Positions 6,942 through 16,525 are shown, numbered from the stretch's first letter. The stretch: DNA of 64,000 nt from F23-B02 sp963625685 (GCA_963625685.1 CAVFTR010000008.1:1-64000); one strand, 5' to 3'. Program-made: numbers and translations. Notes: generated by a model not told the origin, from the sequence alone.

Positions 6942-7811
6942 ATGCCGAAAACATATAATGATATCTACTTCTCGGTCAGAAACGCACTGAGAGAAAACGG
7001 TGTCGAGGCCTTCAGCCTCGAGGCGCGGATACTTCTTGCCGCGGCTGCCGGCAAGACCACGGAGCAGCTCATGCGCGACATGTATCTGTACACCTCGGCC
7101 GAGATAGAGCAGCGCGCCGAAAGCATGATACAGCGCCGCCTTCAGGGCGAGCCGCTTGCGTACATATCGGGCTCATGGGAGTTTTACGGGCTGCCGATGA
7201 CCGTCACTCCGGACGTTCTCATCCCGCGCATGGATACGGAGATACTCGTCGACGCGGCGATAGACGCCGTAAAGGGCTTCGGGATGAAGGGCAGAGTGCT
7301 CGACCTGTGCTGCGGCAGCGGCTGCATCGCCTGCGCCATTGCAAGCGAGCTTCCCGCGGCGCGTGTGGTCGCGGCGGATATAAGCCCCGCCGCGCTCGAG
7401 GTATGCAGAAAGAATATAAAGGACAACAAGCTCACGTCAAGGATAATCCCCATGAACGCGGACGCGACGACATGGCCGCCGATGAGCATCGGCAGCTTTG
7501 ACGTCATAGTCTCAAATCCGCCGTACATCCCCTCCTTCGAGCTCATAGAGCTCGACTGCTCGGTGCGCGACTACGAGCCCATGACGGCGCTCGACGGCGG
7601 CGAGGACGGACTTGATTTCTACAGAGCGATAATAAAATACTGGACGATAACGCTCCGCCCGAACGGCCTTATGATGTTCGAGGTCGGCGAGGGCCAGGCC
7701 GACGAGGTAAAGCTCATGCTGCTCAGGGCGGGCTTCGTGTCCGTCGAGAGCAGGAACGATACCCTCGGCTTTGAGCGCGTCGTCATCGGGAAATGGAAAA
7801 ACGAATACTGA
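6942..7811 (+). CDS. prmC: Release factor glutamine methyltransferase PrmC
   Basis: A 289-aa S-adenosylmethionine-dependent methyltransferase that modifies the GGQ glutamine of peptide release factors. The N-terminal helical substrate-recognition domain occupies about 1-75. The SAM-binding motif VLDLCCGSGCIA and the diagnostic NPPYIPS are present. Length is typical for the family. The usual partner prfA is not adjacent in this window. The gene ends 20 nt before recA. Confidence 0.93.
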   Translation: MPKTYNDIYFSVRNALRENGVEAFSLEARILLAAAAGKTTEQLMRDMYLYTSAEIEQRAESMIQRRLQGEPLAYISGSWEFYGLPMTVTPDVLIPRMDTEILVDAAIDAVKGFGMKGRVLDLCCGSGCIACAIASELPAARVVAADISPAALEVCRKNIKDNKLTSRIIPMNADATTWPPMSIGSFDVIVSNPPYIPSFELIELDCSVRDYEPMTALDGGEDGLDFYRAIIKYWTITLRPNGLMMFEVGEGQADEVKLMLLRAGFVSVESRNDTLGFERVVIGKWKNEY

Positions 7812-7831
7812 TAAGAAGCGAGGTAAAAGAA

Positions 7832-8932
7832 ATGGCGGAAAAAAAGAAAGCTCCCATCTCCACTCACGCTCAGGCAAGCGATAAGAAAAAGGCTCTCGAG
7901 ACCTGCATAGCGCAGATAGAGAAAAACTACGGCAAGGGCGCCATCATGCGTCTGGGCGACGATATCCCCGTGAACGTCGAGGCCCTGTCGACCGGCTCGC
8001 TGTCGCTCGACCTTGCGCTCGGCATCGGCGGCGTCCCCAAGGGCAGGATCATCGAGATCTACGGCCCCGAGGCCTCGGGTAAAACGACGCTTGCGCTGCA
8101 CGTCGTCGCGGCTGCCCAGCAGGCCGGCGGTGAGGCCGCGTATATAGACGTCGAGCACGCCCTCGAGCCGGCCTACGCCCGCGCTCTGGGCGTCGATATA
8201 GACAGTCTGCTCATTTCTCAGCCGGACACCGGCGAGCAGGCGCTGGACATAACCGAAAGCCTCGTTCGCTCGAGCGCGGTGGACGTCGTCGTCGTCGACT
8301 CCGTCGCGGCGCTCATCCCCCGCATAGAGCTCGAGGGCGAGATGGGCGACTCCGTCGTCGGCGCGCTGGCGCGTCTGATGTCGCAGGCAATGCGCCGTCT
8401 GGCCGGCTGCATATCTAAAAACGGCTGCACCGTCATATTCATAAACCAGCTGCGCCAGAAGATAGGCGTGATGTACGGCAATCCCGAGACCACGCCCGGC
8501 GGTCTTGCGCTCAAATACTACGCCTCTGTGCGCATAGACGTGCGCAGGATAGAGACCCTCAAGGTCGGCGGCGAGATGATCGGCAACCGCACGAGGGCGA
8601 AGGTCATAAAAAACAAGTGCGCTCCCCCGTTCAAGGAGGCGGAGTTTGACATCATGTACGGCGAGGGCATTTCCAAGGTCGGCGAGATCGTCGATCTCGG
8701 CGTAAAGCTCGAGATAATCGACAAGGCCGGCGCATGGTTCACCGTCGGCGAGCAGCGCATCCAGGGCAGAGACGCAGTGAAGGAATACCTGCTGCAAAAT
8801 CCCGAGATAAGCGCGAGCATCGAGCAGCAGATACGCGACAACGCGTATAAGCTCATGAGCCCGCAGGCCCGCAAGGCCGCGCAGGCGGCCGGCCGCGCCG
8901 TGGACGTCTCCGCCGACGATTTTGAAGGCTGA
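7832..8932 (+). CDS. recA: Recombinase RecA
   Basis: A 366-aa strand-exchange protein. Walker A GPEASGKT is at residues 78-85; the VVVVDSVAALIP Walker B strand, the loop-2 region and INQLRQKIGVMYGNPETTPGG are all present. I start at the ATG at 7832 (GAGGT 8 nt upstream) rather than at an in-frame ATG at 7793, which overlaps prmC. RecX follows 5 nt later, so the inhibitor is co-transcribed. No LexA-type operator was recognised nearby. Confidence 0.97.
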   Translation: MAEKKKAPISTHAQASDKKKALETCIAQIEKNYGKGAIMRLGDDIPVNVEALSTGSLSLDLALGIGGVPKGRIIEIYGPEASGKTTLALHVVAAAQQAGGEAAYIDVEHALEPAYARALGVDIDSLLISQPDTGEQALDITESLVRSSAVDVVVVDSVAALIPRIELEGEMGDSVVGALARLMSQAMRRLAGCISKNGCTVIFINQLRQKIGVMYGNPETTPGGLALKYYASVRIDVRRIETLKVGGEMIGNRTRAKVIKNKCAPPFKEAEFDIMYGEGISKVGEIVDLGVKLEIIDKAGAWFTVGEQRIQGRDAVKEYLLQNPEISASIEQQIRDNAYKLMSPQARKAAQAAGRAVDVSADDFEG

Positions 8933-8937
8933 CGAAC

Positions 8938-9546
8938 GTGACGCTGCGCGAGATAAAGCAGACCTCGCCCGAGCGCTTCACGCTCATATTCTCCGACGGC
9001 ACGGAGCTGAAGACGAGCCTCGGCGTCATGACCGAGCGCTTTGTCCGCTCCGGCATGGAGCTCAGTGAGGACGAATATAAGGAGCTCGTCTCGGCCTCGG
9101 GCCTTGCCATGGCCAAGGCGCGGGCGCTGCGGATAGTAAACGCCCGTCCCGTATCGCGGGAGGAGCTCAGGAAAAAGCTCGTCGAAAAGGGCGAAACGCC
9201 CGAAAACGCCGAGGAATGTGCCGACTGGCTGTGCCGTATGGGGCTCATAGACGACGCGCAGTACGCGGAAAGCGTCGTGCGTCACTATGCCGCCAAGGGC
9301 TACGGCGCCTCGCGCATAAGGCAGGAGCTGCGGCGTCACGGCGTTCCGCGCGAGCTGTGGGACGGGGTCATGACGCAGATGCCGGAGCAGGACGCGTATC
9401 TTGAGCGCTTTATCCGCTCAAGGCTCTCCGATCCCGGCGACAGTGCGCAGGTGAAAAAGGTCTCGGACGCGCTGTTCCGGCGCGGCTACTCATGGGACCA
9501 GATAAAGCACGCGCTCAATGAATTTGACACTCAAGGTGATTACTGA
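8938..9546 (+). CDS. recX: Regulatory protein RecX
   Basis: A 202-aa RecX-family protein, starting with GTG five bases after the recA stop. It has three-helix repeats typical of RecX: PVSREELRKKLVEKG, ADWLCRMGLIDDAQYAESVVRHYA, YGASRIRQELRRHGVP. RecX binds RecA filaments and limits recombinase activity. The first ~60 residues (FTLIFSDGTELKTSLGV) form the extra N-terminal extension common in Firmicutes. The next gene begins directly after its stop codon. Confidence 0.9.
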   Translation: MTLREIKQTSPERFTLIFSDGTELKTSLGVMTERFVRSGMELSEDEYKELVSASGLAMAKARALRIVNARPVSREELRKKLVEKGETPENAEECADWLCRMGLIDDAQYAESVVRHYAAKGYGASRIRQELRRHGVPRELWDGVMTQMPEQDAYLERFIRSRLSDPGDSAQVKKVSDALFRRGYSWDQIKHALNEFDTQGDY

Positions 9547-10863
9547 ATGGATAGGACTATTGCCCTGATCTCTCTGGGCTGTGCGAAAAATCTTGTCAAC
9601 AGCGAGCAGATGCTGTATCTGCTCAGCGAAGCGGGCTACGCGCTCGCCCCCTCTCCGGAGGGCGCCGACGCGGTCATAATCAACACCTGCGGCTTTATAG
9701 ACGCCGCGAAAAGCGAAGCGATAGACAGCATCCTTGAAATGGCAAGGCTCAAGGCCGAGGGAAGGCTCGGAAAGATCATCGTCACCGGCTGCCTCACGGA
9801 GCGCTACCGCGCCGCCGTGACGCAGGAGCTGCCGGAGGTCGACGCCATACTCGGTGTCGGGAGCTTCGGCGATATAGTGCAGGCGCTCGACGCCGTCTTT
9901 GAGGAAAAGCCCGTGAGCCTTTTTGCCGACAACAGCGCCCCTGTAGACGAGATACCCCGCGTCGTGAGCACGGGCCCCTCCTGGGCCTATCTGCGCATCG
10001 CCGAGGGCTGCGATAACTTCTGCGCCTTCTGCGCGATACCGTACATACGCGGCAGGTACCGCTCCAGGGAGCTGGAGAACGTCGTCGGGGAGGCGCGCGA
10101 GCTGGCGCAGCACGGCGTCAAGGAGATCATCGTCATCGCGCAGGATATAACGCGCTACGGCACCGATCTCTACGGCAGGCGCTGCCTTGCCGAGCTATGC
10201 CGCAGGATAAGCGAGATAGACGGCGTCGAGTGGATAAGGCTGCACTACACCTATCCGGACCAGTTCGACGACGAGCTCATCGACGAGATAGCGTCAAATC
10301 CCAAGATCGTAAAATATCTCGATATCCCCATACAGCATATAAACGATAAAATACTCAAAGCCATGAACCGGCACGGCACGGGCGAGGATATACGCAGGCT
10401 GTTTGCGACCCTTCGGCAGCGCATCCCCGGCCTCGTTCTGCGCACGAGCCTTATCTCCGGTCTGCCCGGAGAGGGCGAGGCCGAGTTCGAGGAGCTGTGC
10501 GGCTTCCTGCTCGAGGCAAAGATCGAGCGCGCCGGAGTTTTCCCCTTCTCCCCCGAGGAGGGCACGCCGGCGGCGAAGATGGAGCACGTCCCCTTCGAGG
10601 AGGCGCAGCGCCGCGCGGAGCTCATCATGGATATCCAGGCGAGGATAATGGACGATTTTGCGGCCTCGCTCGTCGGCAGAGTTCTGCCCGTCATATGCAC
10701 CGACCATGACGAGGACGGCGTGTGGATCGGCCGCAGCTGCTACGATTCGCCGGATATCGACGGGCTTGTGTTCTTCACCGGCCGCGGCGGCGAGGGGCAG
10801 ATAGTCAATGTACGCATCACCGCCGTTTCCGACGACGGAAATCTTATCGGTCAGGAGGAATGA
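9547..10863 (+). CDS. rimO: Ribosomal protein S12 methylthiotransferase RimO
   Basis: A 438-aa radical-SAM methylthiotransferase that adds a methylthio group to the conserved Asp of ribosomal protein S12. The N-terminal UPF0004 domain has SLGCAKNLVNSE and NTCGFIDAAK; the radical-SAM cluster motif CDNFCAFCAIP is at about residue 155; a TRAM-like domain is at the C-terminus (about 375-435). Motifs fit RimO rather than MiaB (VNSE, GFIDAAK). The ATG directly abuts the recX TGA. Confidence 0.93.
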   Translation: MDRTIALISLGCAKNLVNSEQMLYLLSEAGYALAPSPEGADAVIINTCGFIDAAKSEAIDSILEMARLKAEGRLGKIIVTGCLTERYRAAVTQELPEVDAILGVGSFGDIVQALDAVFEEKPVSLFADNSAPVDEIPRVVSTGPSWAYLRIAEGCDNFCAFCAIPYIRGRYRSRELENVVGEARELAQHGVKEIIVIAQDITRYGTDLYGRRCLAELCRRISEIDGVEWIRLHYTYPDQFDDELIDEIASNPKIVKYLDIPIQHINDKILKAMNRHGTGEDIRRLFATLRQRIPGLVLRTSLISGLPGEGEAEFEELCGFLLEAKIERAGVFPFSPEEGTPAAKMEHVPFEEAQRRAELIMDIQARIMDDFAASLVGRVLPVICTDHDEDGVWIGRSCYDSPDIDGLVFFTGRGGEGQIVNVRITAVSDDGNLIGQEE

Positions 10864-10866
10864 TCA

Positions 10867-11400
10867 ATGAACCTACCCAACAAAATCACCATCGGCAGAA
10901 TAATTCTCGTTCCGGTATTTATGCTGCTTTTGTACCTCGAGCTTCCGTATTTGGCGCTTGTGGTTTACATACTCGCGTGCCTGAGCGATCTCGTCGACGG
11001 CAGGATAGCGAGAAAATATGATCTTGTCACCGATTTCGGCAAGTTCATGGATCCTCTGGCGGATAAAATGCTCGTGCTGTCGGCCATGTGCTATTTTGTC
11101 GAGGTCGGGCTCATGCCCGGCTGGGTCGTCGCCGTCGTTCTGCTGCGCGAATTCGGCGTTTCCGGTCTGCGGCTGCTGGCCGTCGAGCAGGGCATAGTCA
11201 TTGCCGCTGCGTGGTCGGGCAAGATAAAGACCGGCGTTACTATGGTCGCCCTCGGCATACTCATCGTCGCGACCCAGGCCTGGTTCCCCGCGCCGAAGAC
11301 GGTCGCGGTCGTGTGCTGGGTGCTGATACTTGCAACGACTCTGTATTCCGGCGCCGAATACTTCGCAAAAAACCTCGGCGTGTTCAAGCACAGCGCTTGA
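10867..11400 (+). CDS. pgsA: CDP-diacylglycerol-glycerol-3-phosphate phosphatidyltransferase
   Basis: A 177-aa CDP-alcohol phosphatidyltransferase with the catalytic signature D-x2-DG-x2-AR-x8-G-x3-D-x3-D in DLVDGRIARKYD...GKFMDPLADK. Several membrane helices follow. It makes phosphatidylglycerophosphate for anionic phospholipids. It is the last gene of the recA-recX-rimO-pgsA run, and its stop codon overlaps the -35 element of the cysS promoter. Confidence 0.93.
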   Translation: MNLPNKITIGRIILVPVFMLLLYLELPYLALVVYILACLSDLVDGRIARKYDLVTDFGKFMDPLADKMLVLSAMCYFVEVGLMPGWVVAVVLLREFGVSGLRLLAVEQGIVIAAAWSGKIKTGVTMVALGILIVATQAWFPAPKTVAVVCWVLILATTLYSGAEYFAKNLGVFKHSA

Positions 11401-11425
11401 CACAAATCATCGGCAATGGTAATAT
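11397..11425 (+). promoter_or_regulatory. Promoter of the cysS T-box transcript
   Basis: TTGACA (11397-11402), 17-nt spacer, TAATAT (11420-11425). The -35 contains the pgsA stop codon TGA. Confidence 0.75.
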
Positions 11426-11427
11426 TC

Positions 11428-11650
11428 TATTGGCGCTGAACGGAAGAAGTACTTCTCCTCTCACCCATCCAGAGATGCCGTGCGTTAGCTGAGAGCGCGG
11501 CTGCGGTGACGGGAAGGAAATGCATCCGGGAGCCTCGGAGGAGGAAATGCCTCCGCGTATGCCGCGTTAAGGCCCGAAAGCTACAAAAGAGAGTGGAACC
11601 GCGTAAGCTGCGCCTCTCATGGTCAAGGCCATGGGAGGCTTTATTTTTTC
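11428..11650 (+). promoter_or_regulatory. T-box leader, cysteine-specific
   Basis: The T-box antiterminator sequence GTGGAACCGCG lies about 55 nt before the gene, and Stem I features (AGAGA bulge at about 11471, GGGAAGGAAA) precede the likely specifier codon TGC at 11521-11523. This matches the downstream cysteinyl-tRNA synthetase. The competing terminator is a GCCTCTCATGG / CCATGGGAGGC stem followed by TTTATTTTTT (11613-11650). Uncharged tRNA-Cys would stabilise the antiterminator and let transcription continue. Confidence 0.9.
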
Positions 11651-11664
11651 AGAAGGAGTATAAT

Positions 11665-13119
11665 ATGAAGCTTTATAATTCCGCGACGAGAAAAAAGGAG
11701 GACTTCGTCCCCAATCATCCCGACATAGTCAAGATGTACACCTGCGGCCCGACGGTGTATCACTTTGCGCATATAGGCAACCTGCGCTCGTATATCATGG
11801 AGGACGTGCTGGAAAAATACCTGCGCTACGCGGGATATAATGTCAAGCGCGTCATGAACATCACCGACGTCGGCCACCTCACCAGCGACGCCGACGAGGG
11901 CGAGGACAAGATGCTCAAGGGCGCAAAGCGCGAGCACAAGACCGTCATGGAGATAGCCAAATTCTACACCGATGCCTTCTTCTCCGACTGCGCAAAGCTC
12001 AACATCAAGGCCCCCGACGTCGTCGAGCCCGCGACCAACTGCATCGACGAGTATATCAGGATAATCTCGAAGCTCATGGACACCGGCTACGCCTACTTTG
12101 CCGGCGGCAACGTGTATTTTGACACCTCAAAGCTCGAGCGCTACTACATCTTCAACGACTTCAACGCCGAGGATCTTGACGTCGGCGTGCGCGAGGGCGT
12201 CGAGGAGGACACAAACAAACGCAATAAAAACGACTTCGTGCTCTGGTTCACCAAGTCCAAGTTTGAGGATCAGGCGCTCAAGTGGGACTCCCCCTGGGGC
12301 GTGGGCTATCCCGGCTGGCACATCGAGTGCTCCGGCATATCCATGAAGCACCTCGGCGAGGATCTGGATATACACTGCGGCGGCATAGACAACGCCTTCC
12401 CGCACCACACCAACGAGATCGCGCAGTCGGAGTCCTACCTCGGCCACAAGTGGTGCAACTACTGGATGCACGTTCTGCATCTGAACACGAACTCCGGCAA
12501 GATGAGCAAGAGCAAGGGCGAGTTCCTCACCGTTTCCCTCCTCGAGGAGAAGGGCTACGACCCCCTCGCCTACCGTCTGTTCTGCCTGCAGAGCCACTAC
12601 CGCAAGTCGCTCGTTTTCAGCTGGGAAAACCTCGACAACGCGCAGGGCGCATACAACAAGCTCATAAACCGCATCGCGGCGCTCAGGCCCGCGGGCGAGC
12701 CCGTTGACGGGGACGCCTTCGCCGCGCTCAAGGCCAGATTCTCCGCGGCGCTGGACAATGACCTCAATACCTCGCTGGCCGTAACGGCGCTCTACGACGT
12801 GCTCAAATACGGCACGAACGACGATACCAAGCTCGCAGTCATCGCCGATTTCGACCGCGTTCTGAGCCTCAGTCTCATCGAAAAGGCCGATGCCCGGCGC
12901 GAAGAGCTCAAAAAGCAGGCCGTTTCCGGGACCGGCGAGTTTGCCGTCATCTCCGAATCCGGAGAGCAGAGCGCCGAGATCGAGGCGCTTCTCAAAGCGC
13001 GCGCCGACGCGAAGAAGGCCAAAAACTTCGCCGAGGCCGACCGTATCCGCGACGAGCTCAGGGCTCAGGGAATAGAGATCACCGACATCCCCAACGGCGC
13101 GAAGTGGAAAAGAGTCTGA
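11665..13119 (+). CDS. cysS: Cysteinyl-tRNA synthetase
   Basis: A 484-aa class I synthetase. HIGN is at residues 36-39, the zinc ligands include Cys27 (MYTCGPT) and the ECSG...HHTNE region, and the KMSKS loop is at about 279. The ATG at 11665 follows GAAGGAG; an in-frame GTG/ATG further upstream (about 11506) would lie within the T-box RNA and is rejected. A canonical terminator follows. Confidence 0.96.
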   Translation: MKLYNSATRKKEDFVPNHPDIVKMYTCGPTVYHFAHIGNLRSYIMEDVLEKYLRYAGYNVKRVMNITDVGHLTSDADEGEDKMLKGAKREHKTVMEIAKFYTDAFFSDCAKLNIKAPDVVEPATNCIDEYIRIISKLMDTGYAYFAGGNVYFDTSKLERYYIFNDFNAEDLDVGVREGVEEDTNKRNKNDFVLWFTKSKFEDQALKWDSPWGVGYPGWHIECSGISMKHLGEDLDIHCGGIDNAFPHHTNEIAQSESYLGHKWCNYWMHVLHLNTNSGKMSKSKGEFLTVSLLEEKGYDPLAYRLFCLQSHYRKSLVFSWENLDNAQGAYNKLINRIAALRPAGEPVDGDAFAALKARFSAALDNDLNTSLAVTALYDVLKYGTNDDTKLAVIADFDRVLSLSLIEKADARREELKKQAVSGTGEFAVISESGEQSAEIEALLKARADAKKAKNFAEADRIRDELRAQGIEITDIPNGAKWKRV

Positions 13120-13133
13120 ATCGATACATAAGC

Positions 13134-13170
13134 AAAAGGAAAGTGCAGAATGAACTGCACTTTCCTTTTT
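13134..13170. terminator. Bidirectional terminator between cysS and fbp
   Basis: A 14-bp stem (AAAAGGAAAGTGCA with its complement) with an 8-nt loop and T-runs on both strands, between convergent genes. Confidence 0.9.
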
Positions 13171-13185
13171 CATTATTAATTATTA

Positions 13186-15111
13186 TTACTTCGCCTGGCC
13201 GCCGGATATGAACGTCTCCGCGGCTGTGTCAAAGCGGCTCTGAAAAGCGCCCGAGCGATAGGCTGCAAGGAGGCTTTCAAGGGCCTCTATCCTGCGTCGC
13301 ATGTGCGCTCCGCTGTCGCAGTCGGCGATATAGCGGCGGCGCTCGAAGCTTTCGACCAGCACGGCCTCGGACTCGATATCGGCGTTTTCGTCGATGACCG
13401 CGGCGACGCCCTCAAAGGGCTTGTGCGACTTTATCCGCAGTCCGTGGGAGTTGAAGACGAGCGTGTAGCCGGCGGTGCCCGTGGTCTTCCGGAACGCCTC
13501 GCAGAAGCCGCCGTCGATTATGAACAGCCTGCCTCCCGCCTTGATCGGGCTTTCGCCCTTTTTGGCCTTCACGGGAGTATGTCCGTTTATTATATGTCCC
13601 TTTTCGGGGTCGAGGCCGAACTCGGAGAGGATCATGCCGACGACTCTCTCGTCCTCCCAGAAGCTGAAGTACGGGTTTTTGGGCTCCTCCCAGGTGCTCT
13701 GATCGTCCACGACGCCGCGCTCGAAGGTGTGGAACACGCGGCCCGAGAAGGGGCTGTCGTTTCCGCACCAGAGGTACCACATCATGTCCAGGGCAGACTC
13801 GTCGTGCTTTACCCAGGCGTTTTTGACGACCATGTCGGAATAATCCATCAGGCTCTTGCCGGAGTACCACACGCCGCCGTGGCGCACGCGCGCAAACTCG
13901 CCGTCCTCGGTCATCGGTATGCAGCCGTGATACAGAAGGTTGCCGTTGCAGCACAGGTAGGTGCTGCCGACGCGGTAGATGAAGTCCATGTGGCGGCGCA
14001 GCGACTGACTTTCGCGGAAGAGCATAACGTACTCGTTTATCAGGTCGAGCTCGTCGTCGTTCAGACTGTAGGGATCGCTGCGGTCGATGGTCGGCCACTT
14101 ATCCGTGTTCAGGGGGAACACGCCCTCGTCGAGGATGACCGTGCCGTTGTCAAAGTCGCAGCGGCTGAGCATGAGGCGGGAGTTCATGCCGTAGCCCGGA
14201 TGGCGCAGGATGACCCTGCCCTCGAGCTTGAAGCCGAGGGTGTTGAGCGCGATGCTGACGTTTTCCTTCGTGACCTCGCCGTAGTATCTGCGCGTGAAAT
14301 CATACAGCGGCTGGAGCGTTATGCCGTAGCGCCGCTCGAGAAGGTTCGCGTTGCCGTAATCGAGGGATATCCTCAGCACGGTGAATATGCAGGCCGGGCT
14401 CCCGCAGGCCGCGCCCAGCCAGAGTATGTCGTGGTTTCCCCATTGCAGGTCGATGTTCGGATGCTCCATGAGCGCGTCGAGCAGGCGCGCCGGCTCCGGG
14501 CCGCGGTCGAATATATCGCCGACTATGTGCAGCTTGTCGACGGCCAGGCGCTTTATCACATCCGACAGCGCGGCAATGACGTCGTCGGCGGCGCCGGTGG
14601 ATATGATCGATTCCAGTATCGCATCGTGATAGCGCACCTGGTTTGAATACTCGTCGCGCTGCATGTGCAGCAGCTCGTCGAGCACAAAGCTCCACTTCTG
14701 CGGCATCTGCTTGCGAACATAGCTGCGCGTGTATTTGCTTGAAAGCGTCTCGGCCAGGGTGCGCAGCATGGTGAGGACGCTTTTGAGCTTATCGTGCGTA
14801 TACTCGCCCGACTCGCGCATGGCGCTGAGCTTCTCGTGCGGGTAATAGATGAGCGTACACAGGCCGCGGCAGCGCTCCTCGCCTATCTCCGGCTCGAAAA
14901 GGCGCAGCACCTTCTCCAGAATAACTCCGGAGCAGTTATTGAGTATATGACGCACGGCCTCGTACTCGCCGTGCAGATCGCTTATGAAGTGCTCCGTGCC
15001 CATCGGCAGGGCGAGTATCGCGCGGAGATTGATTATCTCGGAGCAGACGGCGGCCTCATCCGGGTATTTTTCCGCCAGCAGCTCAAGGTATTCTCTCGAA
15101 AACTCACTCAT
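13186..15111 (-). CDS. fbp: Fructose-1,6-bisphosphatase, class III
   Basis: A 641-aa protein of the Firmicutes FBPase class 3 family. Metallophosphatase motifs are present: FISDLHGEYEAVRHIL, DIFDRGPEPARLLD, QWGNHDILWLGAA, INGHTPVK. Length matches the family (about 640-670 aa). It hydrolyses fructose-1,6-bisphosphate in gluconeogenesis. It stands alone, convergent with cysS and divergent from the aldolase gene. Confidence 0.95.
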   Translation of the reverse strand: MSEFSREYLELLAEKYPDEAAVCSEIINLRAILALPMGTEHFISDLHGEYEAVRHILNNCSGVILEKVLRLFEPEIGEERCRGLCTLIYYPHEKLSAMRESGEYTHDKLKSVLTMLRTLAETLSSKYTRSYVRKQMPQKWSFVLDELLHMQRDEYSNQVRYHDAILESIISTGAADDVIAALSDVIKRLAVDKLHIVGDIFDRGPEPARLLDALMEHPNIDLQWGNHDILWLGAACGSPACIFTVLRISLDYGNANLLERRYGITLQPLYDFTRRYYGEVTKENVSIALNTLGFKLEGRVILRHPGYGMNSRLMLSRCDFDNGTVILDEGVFPLNTDKWPTIDRSDPYSLNDDELDLINEYVMLFRESQSLRRHMDFIYRVGSTYLCCNGNLLYHGCIPMTEDGEFARVRHGGVWYSGKSLMDYSDMVVKNAWVKHDESALDMMWYLWCGNDSPFSGRVFHTFERGVVDDQSTWEEPKNPYFSFWEDERVVGMILSEFGLDPEKGHIINGHTPVKAKKGESPIKAGGRLFIIDGGFCEAFRKTTGTAGYTLVFNSHGLRIKSHKPFEGVAAVIDENADIESEAVLVESFERRRYIADCDSGAHMRRRIEALESLLAAYRSGAFQSRFDTAAETFISGGQAK

Positions 15112-15171
15112 ATGTATGACCTCTTATATCTTGATATCCTGATGATATCATTTAAATTAACAATTTACAAC

Positions 15172-15199
15172 TTGAAATCGTGTAAAATGTTTGTATAAT
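15172..15199 (+). promoter_or_regulatory. Promoter of the HpcH/HpaI aldolase gene
   Basis: TTGAAA (15172-15177), 16-nt spacer, TATAAT (15194-15199), about 40 nt before the start codon. Confidence 0.7.
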
Positions 15200-15240
15200 G
15201 GCCTTATATTATTATAATAATCATAAAAGGGATGATATTT

Positions 15241-16017
15241 ATGAACAATATGCTCAAAAAGAAGCTGGATAACGCCGAAAGGCCCATCGGCATATTCTTC
15301 GACACCGCAAGCGAATATCTCATGGAGTGCGCCGGCCGCACGGGAATAGACTTCGTCATCATCGACAACGAGCACTCCCCCGTCGAGGCCGAGACGAGTG
15401 CGAGACTCATACGCGCGGCCGAAAACGCCGGGCTCAGCGCTCTGTGCCGCGTGCGCGAGATAAGCCGCCCGGCCATACTCAAGCTGCTCGACGTCGGCGC
15501 TCAGGGGCTTATCATACCCAACGTGACTGATGCCGGGCAGGTAAGGGATATAATATCCTACGCCCGCTACTACCCTGTCGGCCAGCGCGGCTTCTGCCCC
15601 TCGCGCAAGGACGGCTGGGGCTTTGACGGCCTTGGCGGCGTGCCCGAAACGATGGCTCATTTTAACGCCGAAACGCTCATCCTACCGCAGTGCGAAACGG
15701 TCGGCGCGCTTGAGTCGATCGAGGAGATCGCTGCTCTCGACGGCGTTGACGGCATATTCGTAGGCCCCTTCGATCTGTCCATTTCCATGGGTCTTCCGGG
15801 CGACTTTTCAAATCCCGTGTTTCAGGCGGCGCTCGACCGCATAATAAACGCCTGCCGCGCGGCAGGCAAGAAAAGCATCCTGTTCACCGGCACGGCGGAC
15901 GGCGTCGTCGAGGGCTTTGCCCGCGGCTTTGACGGCATGACCTACAGCCTTGACGCCGCGATATTCATCGAAGCTCTCAGGGAGCGCGTGGATAAAATGC
16001 GTCAGTTGAGCAGATAA
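15241..16017 (+). CDS. HpcH/HpaI-family aldolase
   Basis: A 258-aa class II (metal-dependent) pyruvate aldolase-like TIM barrel. Typical elements: GIDFVIIDNEHSPVE, LDVGAQGLIIPNVTDA, RGFCPSR, LILPQCETVGALESIEEIAALDGVDGIFVGPFDLSISMG. Relatives cleave or form 2-keto-hydroxy acids; the physiological substrate is not predictable. I prefer the ATG at 15241 because AAGGG is 9 nt upstream. The 3' end overlaps convergent tspO by 16 bp. Confidence 0.85.
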   Translation: MNNMLKKKLDNAERPIGIFFDTASEYLMECAGRTGIDFVIIDNEHSPVEAETSARLIRAAENAGLSALCRVREISRPAILKLLDVGAQGLIIPNVTDAGQVRDIISYARYYPVGQRGFCPSRKDGWGFDGLGGVPETMAHFNAETLILPQCETVGALESIEEIAALDGVDGIFVGPFDLSISMGLPGDFSNPVFQAALDRIINACRAAGKKSILFTGTADGVVEGFARGFDGMTYSLDAAIFIEALRERVDKMRQLSR

Positions 16018-16472
16018 ACGCCGAGATTCAGATATCCCGCGAACGTCACCCACAGAAGATAGGGCAGCATGAGCGCTCCGGCTCTGCCGTCAAGCCTGCG
16101 GAATCGTACGGTCGTCAGGAGCACAATGACCCACAGCAGACACAGCCAGATAAATGCCGCGAGATATTTATCCAGGGTAAAGAAGATCACCGGCCAGCCG
16201 AAATTGAAAGCGAGCGAGAGCGCGTAGCAGACCGCGCCGAGCCTCTTTTCCCCCGGCGGCGCAGCGGATATCCATACCCTGTAGGCCGCAAGGCCCATCA
16301 GTATATAAAGCAGCGTCCACACGAGGGGAAACAGCCAGCCCGGCGGTGCGAGCGGCGGCTTTTCCAGCAGCCGGAACATTATCACGTCGTCCTTTGTGAT
16401 AAGCCCCGAAAGCCCGCCGACGGCAAGCGGCAGGGCAAGGCTCGCTATGAGCCTTTTCCGCCTGATATTCAT
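16002..16472 (-). CDS. tspO: TspO/MBR-family membrane protein
   Basis: A 156-aa protein with five membrane helices and the TspO signature: KPPLAPPGWLFPLVWTLLYILMGLAAYRVW, LAFNFGWPVIFF, and the final LPYLLWVTFAGYLNLGVYLLN. Bacterial TspO binds tetrapyrroles and other hydrophobic ligands; its role in anaerobes is unclear. It is divergent from the VTT-domain gene with only about 50 bp between them. Confidence 0.92.
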   Translation of the reverse strand: MNIRRKRLIASLALPLAVGGLSGLITKDDVIMFRLLEKPPLAPPGWLFPLVWTLLYILMGLAAYRVWISAAPPGEKRLGAVCYALSLAFNFGWPVIFFTLDKYLAAFIWLCLLWVIVLLTTVRFRRLDGRAGALMLPYLLWVTFAGYLNLGVYLLN

Positions 16473-16525
16473 ATTCGATCACCCCGGTTATGATATGTCC
16501 GGGCCTCCGGACTTATTCTCAGAAA

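Noticed and set aside
11506..11664. In-frame N-terminal extension of CysS
   Set aside because: These bases form the T-box antiterminator and terminator; the ATG at 11665 has a proper ribosome site.
13303..14646. 447-aa plus-strand open frame opposite fbp
   Set aside because: Shadow of the class III fructose bisphosphatase.
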